A DNA stretch of 64,000 bases from Euphorbia lathyris. Its lineage: Eukaryota > Streptophyta > Magnoliopsida > Malpighiales > Euphorbiaceae. The stretch lies in contig NC_088910.1 of assembly GCF_963576675.1 (NCBI RefSeq), forward strand, positions 104,684,807 to 104,748,806. Direction: 5' to 3'. Numbering within the stretch: position 1 is the first letter of the stretch; each line of letters starts with the position of its first letter. Both the position numbers and the translations under genes were made by a program. This document shows positions 34,380 to 44,604 of the stretch, in pieces. The notes beneath the pieces were generated by a model. The model worked only from the letters and a program-made list of their open reading frames with translations. It searched no databases and had not been told where the DNA came from.

Positions 34380-35557
34380 TTATGCGGCCTTTCTCACCGT
34401 CCATTTAGCCTCTTCTTTGTCTTGAGGCAAAGTCCCAGTGGAGAGATACTGCTGGATCGGTGATCTCCAATCCCCTACGACAGGTGAGAGAAGAGCTACA
34501 ACTTCTGGGGCGAATGCCGGCCTATCTCTAACCTCGAATGGGCATTGAAGGTCCGCCCACTGATCCTTGCTCAAAGCTAGTTTAGCCAAGTGATCCGCTT
34601 CTGTGTTTGATCCTCGCAATACGTGAACTAGCTCCCACTTGGTTTCTTGGGTCTCCAAATGGTTTAATTGCTTTTTGGCCTCCTCTACATATTTGACCAG
34701 AGTTTCATCTTTTACATCAAAGTTCTTGATCACCTGATTGACCATCAGCTTAGAATCGCTATAGATCATAACTCATTCTGGCGTTATCTCCTTCAGCAGG
34801 CATAGCCCCAATATCAAGGCTTCATATTCTACGGCGTTATTTGTTGCAGGGAACTCTAACTTCGTAGCATAATGTAACTTGATGTAGTGAGGTCCTTTGA
34901 TTACTACGCTGATTCCTGCACCTTCTGCCGAAGAGGCACCATCTGTGTACATTGTCCATTCTTCCACTTTTGGCTTGGGAAGGTTTATGCCCTTTTCGGT
35001 GAATTCATTCACAAAGTCTACCAAGACTTGGCTTTTCAAGGCGGATCTACCTTCATAACGAACATCAAACTCGCCCAGGCGAATCTCCCACTCCATTAGC
35101 CTCCTGAAGTTTCCGGCTTTTGTAATACCTTCCTCATAGGTATGTTGGTACGAACGATGACCATGTGTGCCTGAAAATAAGGTCTCAGGCGAATTGAAGT
35201 GGTGACCACTGCTAAGGCCATCTTGTCCAATCTTGAATATCGGGTTTCAGCATCTTTTAAGACTTTGCTTACGTAATAGATTGGATACTGTTGGCCATCT
35301 TCTTCCCTTATCATGACTGTGCAAACCGCTTTATCAGTAATAGAAACATACATGTACATGTTCTCACCTTCCAAAGGTCTGCTCATTAGAGGCGGTTCTG
35401 ATAGGAAGCGCTCGATCCCTTCGAAGGCCTGCTTGCAATCTTCGTTCCACTCGAAGCCTTTCTGCTTTTTGATCACTTCATAAAAAGGTTGGCATCTACG
35501 AGCAGAACATGAGATGAATCGACCAAGTGCTATGATCTTTCCATTAAGGCGTTGCAC
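34380..35557 (-). pseudogene. Tat-2 dual RNase H region
   Basis: The retroviral-type RNase H (35557-35096) has FEWNEDCKQAFEGIE, YYVSKVL and TRYSRLDKMALAVV. A second RNase H (35096-34380) has MYTDGASSAEGAGI, NNAVEYEALILGL, YSDSKLMVNQV and SNTEADHLAKLAL, the acidic residues of an archaeal-type RNase H. Two RNase H domains are known for the Tat/Ogre lineage. A stop lies near 34770 between the EITPE and MIYSDS segments. Confidence 0.85.
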
Positions 35558-35853
35558 TTCTCTGACATTTTATGGCGCCTTCATGTCCAGCACCGCCTTG
35601 ATTTTATCTGGATTGGGACCTACTCCCTTCTGGCTGATCATGTATCCCAGGAATTTTCCATAAGTTGCCCCGAAAGTACACTTCTCACGGTTTAGCTTGA
35701 TGTTGTGGTGATGAAGGACTCCGAGGACTTCCTTTATGTCCTCCGCATGCTTCTCCATGGTGGTGCTTTTGATGATCATGTCATCCACATAGACTGAGAA
35801 GTTGTCACATTTTCTTCCTTCGAATATCTTGTTCATCATCCGCTGGTAGTAGC

Positions 35854-37530
35854 TGATGCGCCTTCGGTGAAGAAGACTCACTGAGGGATAAGTGTACCCC
35901 GTCGTTATCAAGTAATAAATCTGGAAAGTCCAGGTATCGAATCCACAGGACTTATTTACCACAATTATCGAATTACTAGGTTTCAGGTGTTATCTAGGCT
36001 TTGTGGGGTTTGAATTGGTTTTGATTAAGTTACTCTACTCCTAGGTTGAATTGTGCTACTCCTAGCTAAGTTATCTAGTTCTAACTAAGTTATTCTACGC
36101 CTAATTAAGTTAAACCACTCCTAATTAAGTTCAACTACTCCTAATTGATCTTTCACTAATGCAATTACCCGAAGGAACATGGTATGAACGATAATAACGA
36201 AGATAGATTGTTAGGTCTATTGAGTAAAAACATAGTCTGAGTCACTTGTATTCAAGGCGATTAACCCTATTTACCCTCTTGAGGTTCCTAGCACGTGATT
36301 CCCTAAGGCCGAAACTAGGTCTAAGGCTCAGTAAATTGGCGCTTAATCAATTAAGAGCTTGTCAATCTCCTAGGCCCTGACTAGGTCAGATTCAGCTCGC
36401 AATATGTGCCTACTAGATTTTGGGGCTTTTGAATGAGTTAAACCAATTGAATAAAGCGTAAGACAGAGATTAGACAAATAATCATAGAACAAAATAAGAG
36501 CTAAATTATTATTAAAGGCGAAGAACAATGTCACAAGATACAATAAGCTAGGTTCGGCAACTGTATCAAAGAATACAAACAAGGAAAGGTAAAAGGAGAT
36601 GCAAAAATCCCTTTCAGGGAACCTGTTTACTCTGTAGCCGGTGACCTAATCTTAAGGACGAACCTTGATAATTCCTCGAGAAAAGCTTTGAAGGAGCTTC
36701 AATGGAGGTTTGAAGGATATGGAGGAGATAGAGAGGAATTACAAGGGGAAAGCTAAAGTAATTTACAAATAAATGAAAGATACTAATTTACATTGGAAAA
36801 ACTCTATTTATAGGCGTGGCTCGGCCCTCTTTTTGACCTATTTTCGTGTCCTTATGCAGGTAGGAAGTCGTGGGGTCCGTCGTGGCATCGTGGGGGCGGA
36901 ATTGGTCTTTTTGACCAATTCCCGCAGGTCTGCTCGGCGAGCAGGCGCTGCTCGCGGCGAGCAGCGCCCTGCTCGACGAGCAGGCCTCTAGCGGCCTGCT
37001 CGGCGAGCAGGCGTCCTACTCGCCCGAGCAGGCCTCTAGTGGCCTGCTCGGCGAGCATGCATCCTGCTCGCCCGAGCAGGCCTCTGGTGGCCTGCTCGGC
37101 GAGCAGGCATGGCCTAAGGAGGCCCGCTCGTCGAGCATTCTTGCCCGGTATGCCCCCGCGTGCTTGCCGACTGCCGTCGATGCCTTTTTCGTCCGAACTT
37201 ATACCTGCGCATGTACAGAAACTCCAGATAACATTAGTCCAAAGGCTAAATTGACCTGCCAATCGCTTATTTTGAGCAAACGCTTCGTTTGGTGCGACTT
37301 TTGACGGACCAATTAGCTTCAAAAGATAACGAAATTATACTATGCATGCTATAATTGCCTAAATTGGTCATAAAACGAGCCTAAACAACGAAAAATAAAT
37401 AAAACGTTTCCAATTCCTAACTAACTCACACAAAAGCATTTAAATGCGAGAAATGCTCGCTTATTAACTAAATAACGCTAAAAACCGTTCTAAAACCGTA
37501 CCCAAAGATAGGGGGTTTTGACCCCTATCA
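35854..37530 (-). mobile_element. Solo LTR of another Athila/Tat-type family
   Basis: The insert is bounded by TGATGCGCC and CCCCTATCA, i.e. TG...CA termini, with identical 5-bp flanks GTAGC (35849-35853 and 37531-37535). On the minus strand it starts TGATAGGGGTCAAAACCCCC. Near its 3' end it carries CCTGTGGATTCGATACC, TTTATTACTTGATAACGAC and GGTACACTTATC, a layout like the 3' end of the Athila LTRs here (CCTGTGGGATCGATA, TTATTACTACAAG, GTGCACTTGCGG). No internal coding region is present, so it is a solo LTR. It belongs to a different family from the array LTRs. Confidence 0.88.
36920..37135. repeat. GC-rich 48-bp tandem repeat of palindromes
   Basis: Units of 48 bp start at 36985, 37033 and 37081 (last partial). 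Each contains the 17-bp palindrome CCTGCTCGGCGAGCAGG plus a second CTCGCCCGAGCAGG arm. Flanking DNA has further GCTCG/CGAGC palindromes. It lies inside the solo LTR and stands out from AT-rich surroundings. Long open frames on both strands here result from the multiple-of-three unit and are not genes. Confidence 0.9.
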
Positions 37531-38065
37531 GTAGCTCCAGCGTTCTTAAGCCCAAAAGGCATGACTTTGAAGCAATAAGTCGACTGGTGAGTTACGAAGG
37601 AGGTCTTGATCCTGTTTGATGGCTCCATGAGGATCTGGTGATAATCCGACTTCACATCCGTGAAGGAATATACTGCATGTCCTGCGGTTCCATCGACAAG
37701 GATGTCAATACAAGGCAGAGGGTAGTTGTCTTTGGGACAAGTCTTGTTAAGGTCCGTGAAATCAATACACATGTGGTACGATCCGCCTGCCTTTTTAACC
37801 AGGACCACATTCGCAAGCCACTGAGTGTAAATAACTTCCTTAATGGCATCCGCCTTCTTCAGTTTAGATATCTCTTCCTCTATTACTTTTTGCCTCTCTA
37901 GCCCATGATTCCTTCTCTTCTGAGCCACTGGGACCGCATCTTCGGCGATATTGAGTTTGTGAGTGATCACATCTGGACTGACCCCTGTGAGGATCTCATC
38001 CTTCCAAGCGAACACATCTTCCGACTCAAGGAGAACCTTCGTAACATCCTCCTTAACCTCAACTT

Positions 38066-40293
38066 TTAGTCCCTTAGCGATTCGTACCTGCTACCATCTG
38101 AAATGAGGAACATTTCTGTATCCCCCAGGGCCGTTGTGACAAGTTCATCATCTTCATCCTCTTTGGACTGGGGGCGAATCGACAAGGATGCAGAATATGT
38201 CTCTTGAGCAACCTTCTGGTTCCCTTTGATCATCACACCTCCCTTGGCAGTGGGGATGTACATCGTCAAATGGCGAATCGATATGAGAGCCGCCACTTCT
38301 GAGATGAAAGGCCGCCCTAAGATGATGTTGTATGCCAATTGACCGTCCATGATGGAGAACTCCAGATCTCCCATCCACACCTGATCTTCATCTGCTAACT
38401 CGCATTCCAGTGTCACTTGGCCCTTTGTCTGGATTGTGTGTCCCGTCACTCCCAAAATATCCACGATGGTGGTCTCGATCTGAATTGGGTCGACTTTGAG
38501 TTTGGCGAATGCTCCCCTAGTAATAACATTGTAAGAACTGCCAGTGTCTACCATCACCCTCTTCATTTCCCATCCTTCCACCATCATAGTAATGACGAGA
38601 GCGTCTGCATGTGGGGAGATCGTCGGACCAACGTCCACAAAGGGACGGTTGAGTGATGCTCTATCTAGAGCAATGGTTTTTGCTTTCTTAACTGCGGGCT
38701 GATATCCTGGTCCGCCAGCAATAACATGAATGACCCCCTTAGCCTTTTTCTTTGGCTCGTCTCTGGGTTTCTCACCATCTCCTTTTCTATTGGTCTGGAC
38801 GAACCTGTCCAACTTTCCTCTCTCGATAAACCTCTCAATCTCTCTGGCCAATTCCCAACATGCATCTGTATCATGGTCGTTCCTCCTGTGGTATTTGCAA
38901 TAATTCTTGGGGTTTTTCCCCGTGTTGGTGTACTCTCCCCCTTTTAGTTCGGGATATGAAATGCTCCGCTTATGCTGGCTGTTCTCTATCCACATTAGCA
39001 CTTCACTTTTGGAGGCGTTTAACGGCGTGAACGATGGCGTATATGCTGATTTGTTCCTAGAGCCTCTTCGTCTGTTTCGGGAGGATGAGTCAGGGAGCTT
39101 TTCTTTTTCCTTATCCTGTCTCCGAGATTCGCCCTTTCCTTTCTTGGGTGGAGATGCCGACTCTCTTCGAATGTCATCGACTTCCATGAAGTCTTTGCAC
39201 CTTTCTATCAGCTCCGCCATATTTTTTGGTTTGTTTCTGATCAGATCCTCCTGCAAGCTCTTGCATGTTGTGTTTTTTACGAGTGCTTCCACTGCCATGG
39301 AGAGATCCAGATCAACAATGCGGATACACAACTTATTGAATTTGTCGACATACTCCCGGAGAGGTTCATTTTCTTTTTGCTTTAGCTCGAAGAGCTTTCG
39401 AGATTTAACCACTGGAGGAATGCTTCCTGTGAATTTTGAACAAAATTCCCTACTCAACTGATCCCAGCTGTTTATCGATCCTGGGCGAAGAGATTGGAAC
39501 CAGTCGTAGGTCGGACCTTTTAGTGTGGTGATGAACATTCGACATTGCACTTCCTCGCTTGCCCGGTTAAGTCCGAGCAACATGCGATACTTCCTTGCAT
39601 GGGCTTCAGGGTTATCTTCGCCAGAATAGGCTGGTATATTTGGAATCTTAAAATGCCTATCCGCTTCCTCGGCCTCGATCCACGCAGTGAAAGGTGATTC
39701 CCGATTGGCGAATGGGTTATGCATGGCATTCTCTTCGTTCTGTCTGCGTATCTCCTCCCTGATCTAATCCGCAATAGAACCTCGACCCCTTCTAGGACGC
39801 CTCCTACTGTGGGACCTGCTTCGCTGTGAGGACGAGGAACTAGATTCTGACGAAGGGTCGGATGGTGACCCACCACCGTCACGTCCTCTTGGTGGAGATG
39901 TTCCCATTGGTGGAGATCGTCCCCTATTACCTCCATCTAGCGGCAGATGTTGTATTACTTGGCGAGGTGATCCAGCTCGGTGTTCGCCTCCTCTTTACCC
40001 GGGGGGTGGAGGTGACCTTCCACGCTGGGGGGACCTGGTCTTGCGTCGGTGATGAGAACGGGATCGAGACCGTCCCTTCCTATGTGATTGGGTCCGTTTT
40101 TTACGCATGTGACCATCACGTCTGCCCTCCGACGGATCTGTTGCTGTGTTATTCCGTCCCTGATTTGCTTACGCTGGCGGAGCTCGAGGTTCGCCGATAG
40201 TAATCCCTGGATTCGTTGTGTTCCTTCGGGGAGATTGATCATTTCTTTGCCCTCGTCTCTAACACTCCGCTCTCTGACACTTCGATCTTCCAT
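38066..40293 (-). pseudogene. Tat-2 gag-protease
   Basis: The minus-strand translation begins near 40293 (MEDRSVRERSVRDEGKEM). Frame changes between about 39955 and 39720 separate it from the main open frame 39724-38066 (552 codons). That frame has the retrotransposon gag domain (PNIPAYSGEDNPEAHARKYR, GPTYDWFQSLRPGS, FELKQKENEPLREYVDKFN), a zinc-knuckle-like CKYHRRNDHDTDAC (about residue 279), and an aspartic protease with the active site VMVDTGSSYNVI (about residue 397). A stop near 38064 separates it from reverse transcriptase. N-terminal frameshifts make it non-functional. Confidence 0.85.
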
Positions 40294-40394
40294 CTCTCTA
40301 ACCTAACACCCCGTTATCTCTCTCTAACTTACCGTCGATTCATTGTGCGAATCTGTACATATCATTCGGTGAATCTCTCTAACTTCGAGTGGAC

Positions 40395-41994
40395 ATGGCG
40401 AGAACACGAAGCTCAGACAACGAATCAAATTCAGAAGGAAGGACGAAAAAGAGGGTAAATAACTTGACTTTACATTTGTGATTCTCTCTTGTATTGTATT
40501 TACATTTGTTGGGTTCTTGTATTGTATGTACATTTGTTGGGTTTGAGAAGGAATCTTTCGTTTCGTTTACTTCTTCTCGTGTTAGGGTTTATCTGGGTTT
40601 ATCTGGTGTGAGGAAATCGGTCGGTTTGGTCGAAATGCATCGATATCTATGTTCTATCGACAATCTAATTGTTGATAATACATAGATATAGACAGCCTAA
40701 TTGTCTATGGAACATAGATTTCCACACCCTAATTGCCGATAGAACATAGATATAGACGACCTTATTGTCGATATCTCTCTTATTTTAGCATATGTTAGCT
40801 CATTTTAGCTCAACATTTTCATTAGCTCAATTGTATGTTAGCTGATGATATATCTACAATAAATTTCAGCATGATCGTGGACACAAGAGGAAGAGAGATG
40901 AGCATATCTCTTCTTCCAAGAAAGCCAATGAGAGTTCTGAATATAAATACAAAAAAGCATTTGGAACGGAAAGCGTCATCACAACTAGGTGCAACTTAGA
41001 AGCAGCAAAACATATAATGGACAGTTTAACACCAAACCAAGTAAAGCTATTTAGGCAGAGTTGCTTCGGGCAGTATTGTGAGATGACCAATACATTATTT
41101 GCAGGAGTCCTCTGTCATACCCTTTTAACAAGGGAGATCGGGTGTGAAGACCTTAAACCCAGGGAGCTTTCCTTCAAAGTTAGAGGTGTTGAGTTGAGAT
41201 TTAGGGATTGGGAGTTTGGACTCCTAAGTGGGTTACGGTTTGGAGACATGGAAGCATTTAGGGAAAGGTTTAGTGCGCTAAATAAGCCCGATAGATTTAG
41301 GAAGAAGTTTTTTTCACACTACCCTACACCAACCTTTAGAGACGTGGACACAATTATGAAGCAAACTGTTTGGAAGAATGAATCTGATCAGGATGCAATT
41401 TCATTTGCCATGTTGTACTTTGTCATTGGTTGTGTGTTGGATAATACTGCCATGAAACAAGCTCTTCCTTGGGTTTTGGAACTTGCTGAATTTCCAACAT
41501 TGTTTAACGAGTTCCCGTGGGGTGTTGTGGCCTGGGATGTGACCTACAGGTCTTTTGTTAATGGGATGATTGGTGGAAAAGGCCGAATTGATCAGTTACG
41601 TGCTTATAGGGGTGGTTTGAGGACTAACCGTGTCTCATTCAACCTATATTGTTTTGCACACGTATTTCAGGTATGATGTGTGTATATTTTATATATTAGA
41701 AATGTTAGTGATAGGCATAAATAATGAATTGGATCTTTATTGCAGGCTTGGTTGTTTGAAGTATGGGATGCCACCCACGAATGGTTCATGAAATCAGGCA
41801 ATAGCATCCCACGATGGCTACGATGGAAAAAGATCGGTATCCCTACATTGGAGAGAGAGAGAGAGAGAGAGAGCGAGAAAAAGAGTGAGAGTGGGGAAAG
41901 ACAATGTTATAATAAGGTTAGAGATGAGGGCAAACTTGGAATTTATTTAATGAAATATGTTAATTTTTTAAAAGGAGTTAGAAAAGAAAACTAA
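40395..41994 (+). CDS. DUF1985-like protein gene, three exons (370 aa)
   Basis: Exons 40395-40454, 40870-41670 and 41746-41994 join in phase 0, with GT-AG borders AGG|GTAAAT, TTTCAG|CAT, CAG|GTATGA and TGCAG|GCT. Exon 1 is basic and polar (MARTRSSDNES). Exon 2 begins with a Lys-rich segment and carries a domain resembling DUF1985 (PF09331): CHTLLTREIGCEDLKPRELSF-type region, LRFRDWEFGLLSGLRFG, FAMLYFVIGCVLDN, FNEFPWGVVAWDVTYRSF. Exon 3 runs into a GA microsatellite (EREREREREK-type residues), after which the frame looks like chance coding, so the real protein may be truncated or continue by another exon. DUF1985 genes in plants are often carried by Mutator-like elements together with Ulp1-type proteases. 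No transposase or terminal repeats were seen here. Function unknown. Confidence 0.7.
40455..40869 (+). other. Intron 1 of the DUF1985-like gene, with short repeats
   Basis: The intron carries a duplication of about 28 bp (TTGTATTGTATTTACATTTG and its near copy, about 40490-40545). It also holds several alternating words ACATAGATATAGAC and CCTAATTGTCGAT around 40640-40775 that can pair with each other. No coding potential is seen in the intron. Confidence 0.6.
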
Positions 41995-42734
41995 GGTGCT
42001 AGTTTTGTAATTGTCCCTTATTATAAAATTCATTAATTCAAGTGAGGTGCCATTGTTTGATAAACTTTTATTTATTATCTTGAGTAATGAATGATATGAA
42101 TAATGTCATTTTGTGCTTCTAATGGTAAGAAAAACATCATGTCACAACACAAGTTTATTAATCTTCAAGGCAAAATTAATTGCAAAGGGCCCCTCCTCTA
42201 TTGAATGACAATTTCCTAACCTACTCATTTTATGACTTTTTTAACATTATCCGACAAGAACCGGCGAAATTGGGTGTCAAAATACAATTTATGAGCAATA
42301 ATTTTTTTAAAGTAAAGTAATAATTATCTTCTTTCATAAATCATTAGCTTAAAACACTATTTTCCCACTAAAATATCTATGTATGTATAAACATTTGACC
42401 ATTAAATTGATAAAATTTTAATTAATTTAATATGATGTTGATATATGGAATAATAATACATCAATAAAAATTTAACATATATTTATATGAAATAAATTAA
42501 TTTATTAAAAATAAAATAAAACTTTAAACTGCTTAATTCATAAAAAAAACGGTTTATGAAATTATTAAAATTTTAATAAAAATATTAAACTACAATTTAT
42601 ATTTATTGAAATTTCACAAATTTAATAAATTATGAGAAAATATTACCAAATACTATGTCCATTTCATATTACACATATTTCTAGAAATAATTTTTTATTT
42701 CATATTATTATATTTCCATTTCATATTATATATA
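41995..42734. other. AT-rich non-coding stretch
   Basis: No gene seen. Long A/T runs and scattered TTTAATTAA-like words. The block around 42680 (AGAAATAATTTTTTATTTCA) is repeated to the right at about 42966. Confidence 0.5.
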
Positions 42735-42962
42735 TGAAAACACACAAAGTAAAAGTTACTTTATTAAAAACAAAGTAACCATGGCCTTTACCTACATATA
42801 TGGTGCCTTCTATGGTTACTTTATTTTTGACAAAGTATCATTACTTGGTGTGTTTTCACCATTGGATGATGGAGTATAAAATTAATCTAATGGTGAAAAT
42901 ACACAAAGTAAGAGTTACTTTATTAAAAACAAAGTAACCATGGCCTTTACCTACATATATTT
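42735..42962. mobile_element. Foldback/MITE-like repeat with an extra copy
   Basis: TGAAAACACACAAAGTAA (42735) is matched in reverse complement by TTACTTGGTGTGTTTTCA (42841-42858), giving arms of about 45 bp. A third copy of the left arm (about 42892-42960, GTGAAAATACACAAAGTAAG) follows. The centre ACCATGGCCTTTACCTACATATAT is shared by the first and third copies. The flanking AGAAATAATTTTTTATTTCATATTA also repeats on both sides, so the segment was partly duplicated. No transposase. Confidence 0.65.
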
Positions 42963-43104
42963 GTAGAAATAATTTTTTATTTCATATTATTTGTCATATT
43001 ATATGGTCAATACATATTAAGTCACCTTTTATGTTTTGTTTTATAAAACGTAGATTTGTGGAGATTAATTAAAATAATAGATTAATTATATAATAAATAA
43101 ATAA

Positions 43105-43680
43105 GGGAATCAATAAATAAGGGAACACGGGAGGAGAAGAGTAGGTTGTGATCCCCCACATCTCTTCATGACCAGCAGCCGTCAGACGATCCGCCACCCG
43201 CTTCTGCTCTCTAAAGACATGGCTGAAACTGATGGAAACAAAGGAAGAGCAGATTCTCTTAATACCCTTAATCAAATTTTGGCTATTTAAGCAAATAGGT
43301 TTATTGTTGGAGATCATATTGATAGCCTCCAGATTGTCAGATTCTACAAGCAGCTTTTCTACACCCAGTCTCTTAGCAAGACTAATGCCAGAAAAGATGC
43401 CCCAAAGCTCTGCTGAAAATGACGAACCCAAGCCAAGATTTTGAGCAAACCCAGACAGTCAGACACCCTCATCATCTCTCAAGACTCCGCCCGCAGTAAT
43501 TTTACATAAGGCAAGAATCATCAGTATTTAGTTTTACCACTCCTTCCCTAGGTCTTTTCCTTTCTTCGCTCCTTTTGGAGGACGTGGTGGAAGTTAGATT
43601 CCCTAGGCTAATCCTGGGTTAGGTGTCTGTGTTTTGTTTTATCTTTCCTGTTCCTACAAAAAAAATAAAAGATAAAAAAG
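43105..43680. mobile_element. 5'-truncated LINE insertion with 5' inversion
   Basis: On the minus strand 43110-43560 encodes the RNase H end of a LINE related to the intact one at 48-54 kb (LNTDDSCL, LGSSFSAELWGI, LAKRLGVEKLLVESDNLEAI, HVFREQKRVADRL). On the plus strand, about 43573-43680 is the sense 3' end of the same LINE (TTCCCTAGGCTAATCCTGGG, then an A-rich tail ACAAAAAAAATAAAAG). The inverted piece corresponds to roughly 53770-54200 and the sense piece to roughly 54220-54310 of the intact LINE. This is the arrangement produced by twin priming. Target duplications were not resolved. Confidence 0.82.
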
Positions 43681-43853
43681 TTTTTTTCATAGTATTCTTA
43701 ATTTTTATACAACTTTCTGAAAAGATATCCAATATAAAACGCATAGAGCAATAGATTTGAGACCAACATAAATATTTTAGATAATTCGAGAACAAAAATA
43801 ACTACTAATAAGTTACGAAATCCAAAATAAATATTTTGGATATGTGGCATTAA

Positions 43854-44601
43854 GAGCATCTCTAATGGTGTTAGTATCCAAATTTTGACACATCATCAAT
43901 TTACACTATTACAAAACACCTTCCAAATTAAAACACTTTTCTTAAAAATCTCCTCTAATAGTTAGACACTTTTATCTTATTTCAATAGGTCCCACATATT
44001 AATATTTTAATTTTTTCATTTTAATCTAATTATTTGTATTATTAATATTTATTAATAATACTAATAATATAATATTATTAAACAATCAGTAATAATTAAT
44101 AAAAAAATGCTTTTTATCATATTATTTGAATAAAAATAAAATTTGATAATTTATTTAATGCAGAAAATTTAATGCAAATAATTAGGATTTAGTAATTTTT
44201 TTTTTATAATTTTAGATAAAATATAGATTTTATTAAATAATTGTCTTTGAATTAAAATTTTACCATTTTTTATTTTGAAACAGAAATTTTACCAAAATAA
44301 ACCAATTTTTTTTTGGCGAAAATTGCAAGGAACCCATGGTAAAGTATATGGTTGCTTTACAAAAATCAATGGAAACGCGCCCTCACTGTGTAGGAAGACC
44401 ATGCCACTTTTTATGCTTTGACACATCACGCGAGTAGCAATCCTTCCTGCTGCCTTTTTTCCTTTCTCCCTCAAATTCAAATATCAGTGTCTAAATTTAG
44501 ATACTGATCAAATCCGGATACAAAAAATTTTGTATAAAATAGTGGTTAGACACTAATAATATTTACAGATCAGTCCCTAAATAAAACCACTAGAGATGCT
44601 C
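43854..44601. mobile_element. Tourist-like (PIF/Harbinger-type) non-autonomous element
   Basis: The left end GAGCATCTCTAATGGTGTTAG is matched in reverse complement by the right end CACTAGAGATGCTC. The element is flanked by TAA at 43851-43853 and 44602-44604, a 3-bp target duplication typical of PIF/Harbinger. It is 748 bp and AT-rich. A minus-strand frame at 44289-44480 has no recognised domain. Family assignment rests only on the ends and the TAA. Confidence 0.65.
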
Positions 44602-44604
44602 TAA

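Larger units (their letters stand above)
35570..38015 (-). pseudogene. Tat-2 reverse transcriptase, split by a solo LTR
   Basis: The upstream half (38015-37531) has QWLANVVLVKKAGG, NKTCPKDNYPLPCID, FTDVKSDYHQI and MPFGLKNAGAT. The downstream half (35848-35570) resumes with YQRMMNKIFEGR, the catalytic SVYVDDMIIKS and KLNREKCTFGATYGKFLGYM. The break is the 1677-bp insertion at 35854-37530. Removing the insert and one target-site copy leaves the two halves a base out of frame, so the site was already damaged or lost a base later. Confidence 0.88.
13213..40300 (-). mobile_element. Tat-2: Tat-lineage Ty3/gypsy element hosting nested insertions
   Basis: On the minus strand the order is gag-protease (40293-38066), reverse transcriptase (38015-37531, continued 35848-35570), RNase H and a second archaeal-type RNase H (35557-34380), integrase (34328-33457), spacer, an ORF antisense to pol (32787-32672 continued 15905-14037), and the 3' LTR (13845-13213). 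Two RNase H domains and an antisense ORF between pol and the 3' LTR are features of the Tat/Ogre lineage. The insertions are the Athila array (15906-32671) and a solo LTR (35854-37530). I found no 5' LTR beyond gag, so the element is 5'-truncated near 40.3 kb. No enzymatic ORF is intact. Confidence 0.75.

Noticed and set aside
36773..37322. Open frames on both strands through the GC-rich segment
   Set aside because: Caused by 48-bp repeats (multiple of three) lacking stops. Ala/Arg repeats only.
38907..39461. Plus-strand 184-codon frame
   Set aside because: Antisense shadow of the Tat-2 gag frame, with no recognised domain.
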